Positions 1 to 8,910 are shown, counted from the stretch's first letter. The stretch is 37,396 nucleotides of DNA from an uncultured Clostridium sp. (GCA_947384775.1 CANDIF010000014.1:1-37396); one strand, 5' to 3'. The notes: generated by a model from the sequence alone, not told the origin. A program made the numbers and translations.

Positions 1-609
1 TTAATAAAGAAAACAGGATTAACAGAATATAACTCTGCAAGAAAAACAGGATTATTAGCAATAACATTAAAAGAAGAGGACGAATTAATAGATGTTAGAT
101 TAACAGATGGAGAAGATAATGTTGTTCTTGTAACAAGAGAAGGATTAGCAATAACTTTTGAAGAAAAAGATGTAAGAGCATGCGGAAGAGTATCACAAGG
201 AGTAATAGGAATAAAATTAAATAAAGATGATGCAGTAATAGGAATGGAAGCAATAGTTACAAATAGTAATTCAACATTACTTGCAATTACAGAAAATGGA
301 TTTGGAAAAAGAACAGAACTTAGTGAATATAGAGTGCAAGCAAGAGCAGGAAAAGGAGTTATAACATATAAAATAACACCAAAAACAGGAAAAATAGTTG
401 GAATTAGAATAGTTTCAGAAGAAGACGATATAATGTTAATAACAGATACAGGAACAATAATAAGAATTAACGTATCAGAAATAAGTGTGTTAGGTCGTTC
501 AACACAAGGAGTAACATTAATGAGAACAAACGAAGGAAAAGTAGTAAGTATAGAAAAATTAAAAGAAACAGACAACAAGGAAGAGGAGAATAAAGAAGAA
601 AATACTTAA
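1..609 (+). CDS. gyrA: DNA gyrase subunit A, C-terminal part (5' end outside window)
   Basis: The reading frame is open from base 1 and ends with TAA at 607-609, giving 202 residues. They contain the repeated blades of the GyrA C-terminal beta-pinwheel, which wraps DNA and gives gyrase its negative supercoiling activity. Typical blade segments are seen, such as VLVTREGLAITF, GFGKRTELSEYRVQ and ITDTGTIIRI, each followed by a GR.(S/T)QGV turn. The acidic tail (many E, D and K residues in the last 20) is common in GyrA proteins. The catalytic tyrosine and winged helix lie upstream of the window. A strong terminator follows directly, so the gene ends its transcription unit. The related ParC tail is less likely because the blades are complete and match GyrA spacing. 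Confidence 0.9.
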   Translation, partial: LIKKTGLTEYNSARKTGLLAITLKEEDELIDVRLTDGEDNVVLVTREGLAITFEEKDVRACGRVSQGVIGIKLNKDDAVIGMEAIVTNSNSTLLAITENGFGKRTELSEYRVQARAGKGVITYKITPKTGKIVGIRIVSEEDDIMLITDTGTIIRINVSEISVLGRSTQGVTLMRTNEGKVVSIEKLKETDNKEEENKEENT

Positions 610-628
610 AAACCAAGAAAATTAAAAC

Positions 629-660
629 GTAGGTAGATATTGAATCTACCTACATTTTTT
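629..660 (+). terminator. Rho-independent terminator of gyrA
   Basis: The 10-bp arms GTAGGTAGAT and ATCTACCTAC pair perfectly around a 5-nt loop and are followed by ATTTTTT. The site lies 19 bases after the gyrA stop codon. Confidence 0.9.
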
Positions 661-684
661 GTTAAAATATAATAGGTGAATTAT

Positions 685-1536
685 ATGGAACAAAAATATA
701 TTATAGAAAATAAAAAATCATTTAATTCAATACATATATTTGAATGTGGACAATGTTTTAGGTGGAACAAACAAGAGGATGGAAGCTATGTTGGAATAGT
801 GAGAAAAAATGTATTGAAAGTAGAAGAAAAAGAATATAATGTAATAATCACAGGAAATTGTGAAGAAAATATAAAAGATTTATGTGAAGATTACTTTTCA
901 TTAAAAGAAGATTATGAAAAGGTAAAAAGGGATTTAGCGAAGATAGATGATAACTTGAAAACAAGTATAAAATTCGGTGAAGGAATTAGAATATTACATC
1001 AGGACTTATGGGAGACTTTAATTTCATTTATAATATCTGCAAATAACAATATACCGAGAATAAAGGGAATTATAGAAAGAATTTCAAAAAAATATGGAAA
1101 AAAAATAACTTTCGAAGGAAAAGATTATTATACATTTCCAACACCAGAAGAATTATCAAAAGCAACAGTAGAAGATTTACGAAACCTAGGATTAGGTTTT
1201 AGAGATGTTAGAGTTTACGAAACAACAAAAAAAGTATGTACAAAAGAAATAGATTTAGAAAAGATAAAAGAAGAAAAAAATATAGAAAAAATAGAAGAAG
1301 AACTTTTATCTTTACCAGGAGTAGGTCCAAAAGTTGCAGATTGCATAATGTTATTTGCCCTAAAGAAGTATCAAGTTTTTCCGATAGATGTTTGGGTAAA
1401 AAGAGTTATGTCAGAATTATATTTTGAAAATAAAGAACAAAAACCACAAAAAATAAAAGACTTTGTTAAAGAGTATTATGGAGAAAAAGCAGGATTAGCA
1501 CAACAATATTTATTCTATTGGAGAAGAGAACTTTAA
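685..1536 (+). CDS. ogg: 8-oxoguanine DNA glycosylase/AP lyase (OGG1 type)
   Basis: This enzyme excises 8-oxoguanine from DNA. The 283 residues begin with an OGG_N-type domain (CGQCFRW near residue 20), followed by a helix-hairpin-helix GPD glycosylase domain. The segment LPGVGPKVADC carries the catalytic lysine (K216), and PIDVWV carries the conserved aspartate (D235). Both are in the same context as in human OGG1. I chose ATG 685 because AGGTG at 674-678 sits six bases upstream. An in-frame GTG at 676 lies inside that ribosome binding site and would add only three residues. The gene stands alone between the gyrA terminator and a structured repeat. The family assignment is secure, and the substrate is inferred from the family. 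Confidence 0.93.
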   Translation: MEQKYIIENKKSFNSIHIFECGQCFRWNKQEDGSYVGIVRKNVLKVEEKEYNVIITGNCEENIKDLCEDYFSLKEDYEKVKRDLAKIDDNLKTSIKFGEGIRILHQDLWETLISFIISANNNIPRIKGIIERISKKYGKKITFEGKDYYTFPTPEELSKATVEDLRNLGLGFRDVRVYETTKKVCTKEIDLEKIKEEKNIEKIEEELLSLPGVGPKVADCIMLFALKKYQVFPIDVWVKRVMSELYFENKEQKPQKIKDFVKEYYGEKAGLAQQYLFYWRREL

Positions 1537-1584
1537 CAAATATAATGAGCAAATATTTTTAATTAAATATTTGAAAATACTAAG

Positions 1585-1665
1585 TAGCCCCACATGGATT
1601 ATATATTTTATTCACGACTCGTAAGACAAAGTGAAAAAATATATAATCCAGCAAGATGGGGCGGA
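1585..1665 (-). repeat. Structured intergenic repeat, copy 1 (minus orientation)
   Basis: Read on the minus strand, this copy has the family 5' core GCCCCATCTTGCTGGAT and 3' core ATCCATGTGGGGC. The outer stem GCCCCA/TGGGGC differs from the GCTCCA/TGGAGC of other copies by a compensated base pair. The inner stem starts GGATTATATA/TATATAATCC, different in sequence from the GGATGTTC/GAACATCC of other copies but still fully paired, and extends to about 20 bp with one bulge. The asymmetric internal loop TCTTGC opposite TG is preserved. It lies between ogg and addB. It has no T-run like a terminator. Confidence 0.85.
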
Positions 1666-1701
1666 TTTAAAAAGCAAATTAAAATTTAAAAGGAGTGTAA
1701 G

Positions 1702-4700
1702 ATGAGTTTAAGAATAATTTACGGGCGAGCAGGAACAGGAAAAAGCACTTTTTGCCTTAATGAAATAAAAAAAATACATAACCAAAAAGTATATATAATT
1801 ACGCCTGAACAATTTTCTTATTCTATGGAAAAAAGGTTATTAGAAAACTCAGAAAGAAAAGTATCTCTTAAAGCAGAAGTCCTTAGTTTTAAAAGATTGG
1901 CAAATAGAATCTTTACAGAAGTAGGAGGAGCAAACGATGTAGTTATATCAAAATCAGGACAAGCAATGATTATTTATTCTATTTTACAAGAACAAAAAGA
2001 AGAATTAAAATTTTTGGGAAAAACGAAAGAAAATATAGACTTAATATTAAAAGAAATTACAGAATTAAAAAAGCATAATATTACAGTAAAAAAAATACAA
2101 GAAAATATCTATAATATTCCAAATATAAATTTACAAGGAAAATTACAAGATATAAATAAAATATATGAAGCATATGAAGAAAATTTAAAGAATAAATATA
2201 TCGATGAAGATGATATTCTAACGAAATTAAGTAAAAAAATACAAGATAGTAAAATGTTTGATAATTCAATTGTTTTTGTTGATGAATTTTCAGGATTTAC
2301 TAATCAGGAATATAGCATAATAAAAGAAATTTTGCAAAAAGCAAATCAATTAAATTTAACTATTTGTGCAGATAACCTAAAACAGGCAACTGCACCAGAA
2401 ACAGATATATTTTATAGTAATAAAATTTTTGCAAAAAAGATTATAAACATAGCAGAAAAATTAAATATAAAAGTAGAAGAACCAGTATGTCTAAAAGAAA
2501 ATAAAAGAATAAAAAACAATGAATTATTGCATTTAGAAAAAAATATATATGATATAAATCCTAAAAAATACGAAAATAATGTAAAAAATATAAAAATAAA
2601 ATTAACAAATGATACATATTCAGAAATAGAAAACATTGCTTTAGAAATAATAAAATTAATAAAAAATGAAAAAATGAAATATAGCGATATATCAATAATT
2701 TCAAATAATGTAGATGAAATTGATAATATTGTAAAAGCAATTTTTAACAGATATGAAATACCTTATTTTATCGATGAAAAATCCGAAATAACAGAAAATG
2801 TACTTATTAAATTTATAATATCAATAATGGAAATTTTCTCAAAAAATTGGTCACAAGAAGCAGTATTTAATTATATAAAATCAGGACTTTTAGGTTTAAA
2901 AAAGGAAGATATATATATATTAGAAAACTATTGCGTAAAAAATGGAATAAAGGGAAATAAATGGTATAGAAGCAAATGGACAGAACTAGAAAATCTTCAG
3001 GAAAAAGTAGTAAAACCATTGATAAATTTAAAAAATAGTTTTGAAAAGAAAAAAACAGCAAAAAATATATCTAAAGAAATATATAATTTTTTACTACGAA
3101 ATAATATACAAGAAAAGATGCAAGAAAAAATAGAAAAATTGCAAGACGAAAAGGAAACAGCAAAAATTTATGAAGAAAGTGTAGATATTCTAATAGATGT
3201 TTTAGATGAAATTGCAACTTTTTTCGGTGATGAAAAAGTATCTTTTGATAAATATAAAGAAATTCTAAAAATAGGATTGAAGAATAAAGAAGTTGGTAAA
3301 ATACCACAATTTATAGATCAAGTAATAATAGGAGATATCGAAAGGACAAGAACACACAAAGTAAAAACAATTTTTATAGTAGGAATGAATGACGGAAATT
3401 TCCCAAATGTCAATAAAAATGAAGGATTTTTTAATGACAAAGATAGAGAAATTTTGAAAACAAATAATTTAGAAATAGCGAAAAATACTTTAGAAAATCT
3501 ATATGAAGATCAATTTAATATTTACAAAGCATTTACAATAGCAGAAGAAAAAATATATATATCATATAATTCAACAAATAAAGAGGGAAAATCATTAAGA
3601 CCATCTATATTAATTAATAAAATAAAAAAAATATTTCCGAAAATTAAGGAAGAAAGTGAAGTATTAGAAAAAAAATATGAAATAGTAAATGCTAATGCAA
3701 CATTTAATGAATTATTAGTAAAGATTAGGGGAAAAGCAAATGATGAAGAAATAGAAGATATATGGTATGATGTATATAGTTGGTATGCAAGTAAAGATAA
3801 ATGGAAAGAAAAATTAAAAAAGAACATGAAGGCATTAGAATATACAAATAATGCTGAAAATATAAAAAAGGAAAACATAAAAAAACTTTATGGAGAGACT
3901 TTAAAAACAAACATTTCAAAAATGGAACAATATAGAAAATGCCCATTTTCATTTCATTTAAAATATGGTTTAAAATTAAAGAACGAAGAAGAATATAAAA
4001 TAAAATCCATAGATACAGGAAATTTCATGCATGAAGTTTTAGATGAGCTTTTTAGTAATAATAATATAGATCAAATAACAGAAGAAGAAATAGAAACAAT
4101 TATTAAAGAAATAATAAATCAAAAATTAAAATTAGATAAAAACACTATATTTACAAGTTCTCCTAAATTTATAGTATTAACTAATAAACTAAAAAATACA
4201 ATAATACAATCAATTAAATATATAATATATCAAATAAAAAACAGTGATTTTAAACCAGTAGATAATGAACTCGAATTTAGCAAAAGGATTGATAATATCG
4301 AGATTACAGGAAAGATAGACAGGGTAGATATTGCAGAAGATAAGTTTATAAGAATCATAGATTATAAATCATCAGAAAAAAATATTGATTTAAATCAAAT
4401 GATGGCAGGAACACAAATACAATTACTAACCTATATCGATGTTCTCTCAGAACAAAAGAAAAAAGAACCAGCAGGAGTATTATATTTTAATTTAATAGAA
4501 CCAATAATAAATGAAAATAAAAATTTAAATGAAAAAGAAATAGAGCAAAAAATAAGAAAAAGTTTTAAAATGAAAGGTCTAATTTTGGCAGATCTTCATG
4601 TTATAAAAATGATGGATAAAGGACTAGAAAAAGGAAGTTCAGATAACATCCCAGCATATTTAGATAAAGATGGGAATATAAGTAAAAGCAGGTCTAATGT

Positions 4701-4950
4701 AGTAACAGAAGAACAATTTAAAGATTTACAAGCAACTATAAAAAGAATAATAAAGCAAATATCACAAGAAATATTAAATGGAAGAATAGACATTAACCCA
4801 ATATATGATACAAAAAATAAAACATCTACATGTAAATATTGCGAATATAAAAATATATGTAGATTTAATGCAGAAGAAAATGAATATCAATATTTACAAA
4901 ATAAAACAAGAGATGAAATATTAAACGAAATAAAAGAAAGGAAAGATTAG
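1702..4950 (+). CDS. addB: AddB, helicase-like/nuclease subunit of the AddAB recombination complex
   Basis: AddB works with AddA to process double-strand DNA ends and feed RecA. The 1082 residues are slightly shorter than the usual 1150 or so. The N terminus has a Walker A motif, GRAGTGKS. The C-terminal RecB-type nuclease is visible as GKIDRVD (D873) and IIDYKS (D887, K889). Four cysteines expected for the iron-sulfur cluster are present: C747 (RKCPF), C1044, C1047 and C1053 (CKYC followed by NIC). The ribosome binding site AAAGGAG lies about ten bases before the ATG. The usual partner addA is not next to it: coaD follows after two bases, so addA must be elsewhere or missing. A structured repeat lies just upstream. 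Confidence 0.93.
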   Translation: MSLRIIYGRAGTGKSTFCLNEIKKIHNQKVYIITPEQFSYSMEKRLLENSERKVSLKAEVLSFKRLANRIFTEVGGANDVVISKSGQAMIIYSILQEQKEELKFLGKTKENIDLILKEITELKKHNITVKKIQENIYNIPNINLQGKLQDINKIYEAYEENLKNKYIDEDDILTKLSKKIQDSKMFDNSIVFVDEFSGFTNQEYSIIKEILQKANQLNLTICADNLKQATAPETDIFYSNKIFAKKIINIAEKLNIKVEEPVCLKENKRIKNNELLHLEKNIYDINPKKYENNVKNIKIKLTNDTYSEIENIALEIIKLIKNEKMKYSDISIISNNVDEIDNIVKAIFNRYEIPYFIDEKSEITENVLIKFIISIMEIFSKNWSQEAVFNYIKSGLLGLKKEDIYILENYCVKNGIKGNKWYRSKWTELENLQEKVVKPLINLKNSFEKKKTAKNISKEIYNFLLRNNIQEKMQEKIEKLQDEKETAKIYEESVDILIDVLDEIATFFGDEKVSFDKYKEILKIGLKNKEVGKIPQFIDQVIIGDIERTRTHKVKTIFIVGMNDGNFPNVNKNEGFFNDKDREILKTNNLEIAKNTLENLYEDQFNIYKAFTIAEEKIYISYNSTNKEGKSLRPSILINKIKKIFPKIKEESEVLEKKYEIVNANATFNELLVKIRGKANDEEIEDIWYDVYSWYASKDKWKEKLKKNMKALEYTNNAENIKKENIKKLYGETLKTNISKMEQYRKCPFSFHLKYGLKLKNEEEYKIKSIDTGNFMHEVLDELFSNNNIDQITEEEIETIIKEIINQKLKLDKNTIFTSSPKFIVLTNKLKNTIIQSIKYIIYQIKNSDFKPVDNELEFSKRIDNIEITGKIDRVDIAEDKFIRIIDYKSSEKNIDLNQMMAGTQIQLLTYIDVLSEQKKKEPAGVLYFNLIEPIINENKNLNEKEIEQKIRKSFKMKGLILADLHVIKMMDKGLEKGSSDNIPAYLDKDGNISKSRSNVVTEEQFKDLQATIKRIIKQISQEILNGRIDINPIYDTKNKTSTCKYCEYKNICRFNAEENEYQYLQNKTRDEILNEIKERKD

Positions 4951-4952
4951 AT

Positions 4953-5426
4953 ATGATAGGTTTTTATGCAGGTTCTTTTGATCCATTTACAAATGGGCAC
5001 TTACAAATTGTAAAAAAGTCAGCGAAATGCTTTGAAAAGGTAATAGTAGGAATTGCTTATAATTCAACTAAAAAAGGTAGAATAGACAAGGAAAAAATGA
5101 AAAAAGCAATAGAAGAAGCAATAAAAGAAATAGGACTAACAAATGTAGAAGTAACTTTATATAAAGGACTAACAGTAGAAGAAGCAAAAAAATTTAATGC
5201 AGATATATTAATAAGAGGATTAAGAAACGGTACAGATTATCAATATGAAGAAAATATCTCAGAAGCAAATGAAAAGATAGGAAATTTAGATACATGCTAT
5301 TTTAGAGCTGGAGACTTAGGATATTTATCATCAAGTCTTGTAATGGAATTATGGGAAAATAATATGGATATAAATGAATTTGTTCCAAGACAAGTTGCAG
5401 AATTATTAAAAAAAGAAAGGATTTAG
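4953..5426 (+). CDS. coaD: Phosphopantetheine adenylyltransferase
   Basis: CoaD transfers AMP from ATP to 4'-phosphopantetheine, giving dephospho-CoA, the penultimate step of CoA synthesis. The 157 residues match the normal bacterial length. The N terminus GSFDPFTNGH is the nucleotidyltransferase signature with its (T/N)GH motif. RGLRNGTDYQYE and the SSSLVMEL region near the C terminus are also typical. The start lies two bases after the addB stop, with AAAGG of the ribosome binding site inside addB. The next gene encodes CoaE, so the last two CoA steps are adjacent and probably co-transcribed with addB. Confidence 0.95.
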   Translation: MIGFYAGSFDPFTNGHLQIVKKSAKCFEKVIVGIAYNSTKKGRIDKEKMKKAIEEAIKEIGLTNVEVTLYKGLTVEEAKKFNADILIRGLRNGTDYQYEENISEANEKIGNLDTCYFRAGDLGYLSSSLVMELWENNMDINEFVPRQVAELLKKERI

Positions 5427-5427
5427 T

Positions 5428-6798
5428 ATGACAATAATTGGAATTACTGGAAATTCTGGTTCAGGCAAAACCATATTTTCTAATATATTAGCAGAAAAAA
5501 TGAAAGCAATTATTATAGACGCAGATAAAATTGCCAAACAATCTTCTAAAAAAGGAGAGATTTATTATAATAAAATTGTAGAACTTTTTGGAGAAGAAAT
5601 TTTAGAAAATGGTGAAATAAACAGAAAAAAATTAGCTAAAATAATTTATGATAATAACGAACAGCGAAATTATCTAAATAAATTAACAAATAAATATGTT
5701 GTAGAAAAGATAAAATTAGAATTAAAAGAACATGAAGACGAAAACATAATTATGGATGTACCATTATTATTTGAAAGCAAATTAAACGAAATTTGTGATG
5801 TAACGGTAAGTTTAATTGCAAAAGAAAAGATTAAAATACAAAGAATGATAACAAGAGATAGCATAGATGAAAACTTTGCAAGGCAGAGGTTAAACATACA
5901 AAAAACAAATAATTATTATATTGAAAAATCAAATTACGTAATAGTAAATAATGAGGCAAATTTGGAAGAAGAAGCAGAAGAACTGGTAAAGACAATAAAA
6001 ATGTTAAACGAAAAAATAGTAGTAATAAAAAATGAAGATGTAAAATATATGCAAATTAGGGAATTGCTAAAATACAAAGAAATAGAACATTGTTTTACAT
6101 TAAGACCAATGAACTTTGGAGATAATTTAACATATAAGCAAAACAAAGAGATAATAGAAAATAATTATAAAAAAATTTGCGAAAACTTAAATCTTGATGA
6201 AAGAAATGTAGTAAGACCATATCAAACACATACAAATAATGTAAGAAAAGTAAATGAAGAAATAGGAATATATCCAAAAGAGTTTGAAAATGTAGATGGA
6301 CTAATAACAGAAAAACATGGAAAAGTTTTATCACTTACATTTGCAGACTGTACACCAATATATATAGTAGATAAAGAAAAAAAAGTGGTGGCATTAATAC
6401 ATTCTGGGTGGGCAGGAACGACTAAAAAAATCGTAAAAAATGCGATAGAAAAGCTAAGAGAGGAATATAATAGCAAAACTATAGATTTAATATGTGCAAT
6501 AGGACCAACAATCAGACAATGTCATTTTGAAGTAGAAGAAGATGTAAGAAATATCTTTTATAATGAATTCAAGTATATGAATAATATAGATGAAATAATA
6601 GAAACAGGAAAAAAACAAGGAAAATATTATATAAATACTGTGGAAATAAATAAGAATTTAATGAAGGAAGCAGGTATTTTAGAAGAAAATATAATAGATT
6701 GTGAAGTATGTAGTTTGTGTAATTCTGAAACAATACATTCATACCGAAAAAATGGTAAAAAGGCAGGAAGAAATACAGCAATTTTATGTTTAAAATAA
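5428..6798 (+). CDS. coaE: Fusion of dephospho-CoA kinase (N) and YfiH/PgeF laccase-domain purine nucleoside phosphorylase (C)
   Basis: This is one 456-residue uninterrupted frame with two complete domains. Residues 1 to about 195 are dephospho-CoA kinase, with P-loop GNSGSGKT, the IIDADKIA motif and VPLLFES. Residues from about 205 to the end are a YfiH/PgeF (formerly multicopper polyphenol oxidase) domain. Its three metal ligands are visible: H268 (YQTHTNN), C308 (FADCTP) and H325 (IHSGWAGT). The C terminus has the expected HSYRK.....GR. YfiH-family proteins cleave purine nucleosides or edit peptidoglycan precursors. The junction near residue 200 has no stop or internal ribosome binding site, so a real fusion is likely. 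The ATG is one base after the coaD stop. A structural link between the two activities is not obvious. Confidence 0.9.
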   Translation: MTIIGITGNSGSGKTIFSNILAEKMKAIIIDADKIAKQSSKKGEIYYNKIVELFGEEILENGEINRKKLAKIIYDNNEQRNYLNKLTNKYVVEKIKLELKEHEDENIIMDVPLLFESKLNEICDVTVSLIAKEKIKIQRMITRDSIDENFARQRLNIQKTNNYYIEKSNYVIVNNEANLEEEAEELVKTIKMLNEKIVVIKNEDVKYMQIRELLKYKEIEHCFTLRPMNFGDNLTYKQNKEIIENNYKKICENLNLDERNVVRPYQTHTNNVRKVNEEIGIYPKEFENVDGLITEKHGKVLSLTFADCTPIYIVDKEKKVVALIHSGWAGTTKKIVKNAIEKLREEYNSKTIDLICAIGPTIRQCHFEVEEDVRNIFYNEFKYMNNIDEIIETGKKQGKYYINTVEINKNLMKEAGILEENIIDCEVCSLCNSETIHSYRKNGKKAGRNTAILCLK

Positions 6799-6830
6799 AC
6801 TAATATTTTTTTAAAATTTATTATATAAAT

Positions 6831-6917
6831 CCAATTCATCTTGCTGAATGTTCGATTTTTTTAATTTTGATGCAGTTGCTCAAAAATTAAAAAATGAACA
6901 TTCACGTGGAGCTACTA
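6831..6917 (+). repeat. Structured intergenic repeat, copy 2
   Basis: The copy contains CATCTTGCTGAATGTTCGA and TGAACATTCACGTGGAGCTA. The inner stem is GAATGTTC/GAACATTC; relative to GGATGTTC/GAACATCC the second pair changed from G-C to A-T on both sides. The 5' outer arm is degraded (AATTCA opposite TGGAG) but can still pair partly through a G-U pair. An AT-rich extension (TTTTTTTAATTTT with AAAATTAAAAAA) closes a loop containing GATGCAGTTG. It lies between the coaE fusion and the uracil-DNA glycosylase gene. Confidence 0.8.
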
Positions 6918-6966
6918 TATACAAAAAAAGAAAATTTGATAAACTAGAATTTTGTAGGAGGAGCAT

Positions 6967-7509
6967 ATGTACCAAAATTGGGAAGAGTTAGAAGAAGCAT
7001 GTAAAAATTGTAATAAGTGTAGATTGTGTCAAGGTAGAAAAAGTGTTGTAATAGGAACTGGAAATAAAGAAGCAAAGCTGATGTTTATAGGAGAAGGACC
7101 AGGAGCAGACGAGGATATACAAGGAATTCCTTTTGTAGGAAAAGCGGGACAACTAATGAACAAAGCTTTTACTGGAGTTGGAATTGAAAGAGAAGATGTA
7201 TACATAGCAAATATTGTAAAATGTAGACCACCACAAAATAGAAATCCAGAAAAAGATGAAGCAGAAGCATGTAAAGAATATTTAGAAACGCAAATTAAAT
7301 TAGTAAATCCAGAAAAAATATGTTTAATGGGAAGTGTGGCTTTAAAGAACATATTAGGGGAACAATATGGAATAACAGCAAGTAGGGGAAAATGGTTTGA
7401 AAAAGACGGAATAAAAATGCTTCCAACATTTCACCCTGCAGCATTACTTCGAGATGAAAGTAAAAAAATAAACTTCTGGCAGGATTTAAAAAAGTTTATA
7501 AATGAATAA
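6967..7509 (+). CDS. Uracil-DNA glycosylase, family 4 (iron-sulfur type)
   Basis: This enzyme removes uracil from DNA in base excision repair. The 180 residues show motif A as GEGPGADED (residues 42-50) and motif B as HPAALLR (H156). Cysteines for the 4Fe-4S cluster are CNKC near residues 15-18, the C of VKCRPP and the C of EACKEYL. The extra cysteines C12 and C21 flank the first pair. The start ATG follows TAGGAGGAGCAT, an excellent ribosome binding site. The gene is monocistronic and ends in a terminator shared with the convergent htrA. Family 4 enzymes are also found in thermophiles and many anaerobes, and some were once annotated as phage DNA polymerase-related proteins. Confidence 0.93.
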   Translation: MYQNWEELEEACKNCNKCRLCQGRKSVVIGTGNKEAKLMFIGEGPGADEDIQGIPFVGKAGQLMNKAFTGVGIEREDVYIANIVKCRPPQNRNPEKDEAEACKEYLETQIKLVNPEKICLMGSVALKNILGEQYGITASRGKWFEKDGIKMLPTFHPAALLRDESKKINFWQDLKKFINE

Positions 7510-7520
7510 ATTTAAAATAA

Positions 7521-7550
7521 AAATGCAGATATTTTATAATATCTGCATTT
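7521..7550. terminator. Bidirectional terminator between udg and htrA
   Basis: The 13-bp arms AAATGCAGATATT and AATATCTGCATTT enclose a 4-nt loop. A-rich and T-rich flanks give a U-run in both directions, fitting the convergent genes on either side. Confidence 0.85.
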
Positions 7551-7553
7551 ATT

Positions 7554-8741
7554 TTATTCTTCACCTAAAGTAATAGAAATATTTATAGGCATATTCTTAC
7601 GATAAACTTTTAAAGAAACTTTATCTCCGATATTTTTTGTATTTTTAACAGCATTTAGTTGATCCATAGTTTCAACTTTTTGGCTATCAATTTCAACAAT
7701 AACATCACCAGTCTTTAATCCACCTTCTGCTGCAGGACTATTTTCCAAAACAGTATCAACATAAATGCCTTTTGTCAAACCATTTCTAATAGCAGTAGCT
7801 TCATCTAAATCTACGCCTTTAAATCCGATATAAGGTCTTGCTATTTTACCATTTTCAATAAGTTCTTTGTAAATATTAATAGTATCGTTAATAGGTATTG
7901 CAAAACTTACACCTTCAATTCCATTACCAGATAGTTTTAATGTGGCAATACCAATAACTTGACCTTGACTATTAACAAATGCACCCCCACTATTACCAGA
8001 GTTTATTGCACAATCTGCTTGCATAACTGTATAATCAACACCTTCAACTGTCATATGTCTATCCAAAGCACTTATAATACCTGCTGTTACAGAATGTTCT
8101 AATCCATAAGGGTCACCAGCTGCTAAAACGAATTCGCCAACTTGAACTGAACTAGAATCTCCAAGTTCTGCAGCAGTTAAGCCAGATTTTTCAATCTTGA
8201 TAACAGCTAAATCTGTTTTTTCATCAGAACCAATTATCTTTGCTTCATATTCAATATCATCTTTATATAATTTAACTTTCACTGAATTAGCCTTAGAAAC
8301 TTCATAAAAAGAAGATGAATCTGAAGAACTAATAACATGGTTATTAGTAAGAATATAACCATCTTCACTAATAATTACACCAGAGCCTTCTCCGGAAGCC
8401 ATTTGAGTTCTACCAAAATAATTAACCTCATATTCAACATAGATACTTACAATTGATGGAAGAACCTTATTTGCAGCATATACAGCTGTATCAGAATATC
8501 CCTTTAAAGAAACCTGAGTAAGATTAGGATTGCTTACAGTCTGATTCACAGTAGTCTTAGCTACTTCTGAAGAGTTGATATCATTCCCATTTTTATTTGT
8601 AAAAGAATAGAAAAGAGAGCAAACAAGAATAGATGCGATTATAGAAATGATACAAGCTACAATTATTGTAGATATACTTTTTGTTTGAGATTTTGAACTA
8701 GGAGTATCAAACCTTTGAAAAAAATCATTATCATTATTCAT
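7554..8741 (-). CDS. htrA: Membrane-anchored HtrA/DegP-type serine protease with PDZ domain
   Basis: HtrA proteases degrade or refold damaged proteins at the cell surface. The 395 residues have a cytoplasmic N tail, a single membrane segment at about residues 25-46, and a trypsin-like domain. The catalytic triad is H135 (TNNHVI), D177 (TDLAVIK) and S251 (GNSGGAF). A PDZ domain near the C terminus contains GLKTGDVIVEID. The upstream in-frame ATG at 8759 would put GGAGG inside the gene; I therefore start at 8741, where GGAGG sits eight bases before the ATG. The gene is divergent from the pilin-like gene and has its own promoter at 8760-8788. A second paralogue lies at 25192-26322. Confidence 0.93.
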   Translation of the reverse strand: MNNDNDFFQRFDTPSSKSQTKSISTIIVACIISIIASILVCSLFYSFTNKNGNDINSSEVAKTTVNQTVSNPNLTQVSLKGYSDTAVYAANKVLPSIVSIYVEYEVNYFGRTQMASGEGSGVIISEDGYILTNNHVISSSDSSSFYEVSKANSVKVKLYKDDIEYEAKIIGSDEKTDLAVIKIEKSGLTAAELGDSSSVQVGEFVLAAGDPYGLEHSVTAGIISALDRHMTVEGVDYTVMQADCAINSGNSGGAFVNSQGQVIGIATLKLSGNGIEGVSFAIPINDTINIYKELIENGKIARPYIGFKGVDLDEATAIRNGLTKGIYVDTVLENSPAAEGGLKTGDVIVEIDSQKVETMDQLNAVKNTKNIGDKVSLKVYRKNMPINISITLGEE

Positions 8742-8759
8742 AATAAAACCTCCATACAT

Positions 8760-8788
8760 ATTATACTTAGATATTACCTAGAGTACAA
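8760..8788 (-). promoter_or_regulatory. Sigma-A-like promoter for htrA
   Basis: On the minus strand, TTGTAC (8788-8783), a 17-base spacer and TATAAT (8765-8760) lie just upstream of the htrA ribosome binding site. The untranslated leader would be very short (about 10-15 nt). Confidence 0.65.
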
Positions 8789-8894
8789 TATTTATATTAA
8801 AAAAAAATTAAAAAATAAATTATTTTAAATAAAGTATAATATAAGACATATTTTAGAAAAATATACATTATAATTAATAAAATCTATTCTAAAA

Positions 8895-8910
8895 AGTTCC
8901 ACGTGGAACA
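8895..8910. promoter_or_regulatory. parS-like ParB (Spo0J) binding palindrome
   Basis: The sequence AGTTCCACGTGGAACA contains a perfect 14-bp palindrome, GTTCCACGTGGAAC. Known bacterial parS sites follow tGTTnCACGTGnAACa, and the GTTCCACGTGGAAC form is a known parS variant in other bacteria. It stands alone in the intergenic region between the divergent htrA and pilin-like genes. Alternatives are a plain regulatory operator for either gene. The CACGTG core also occurs in the structured repeats, but there it is not flanked by GTTC...GAAC in palindromic form. Confidence 0.55.

Noticed and set aside
1585..1665. Structured repeats as rho-independent terminators
   Set aside because: No T-run follows the stems, and copies 4 and 5 lie next to separate canonical terminators.
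6898..6912. CACGTG in repeat copies as further parS sites
   Set aside because: The flanks are ATC and GAG, not the GTTC/GAAC palindrome; they belong to the repeat stem.
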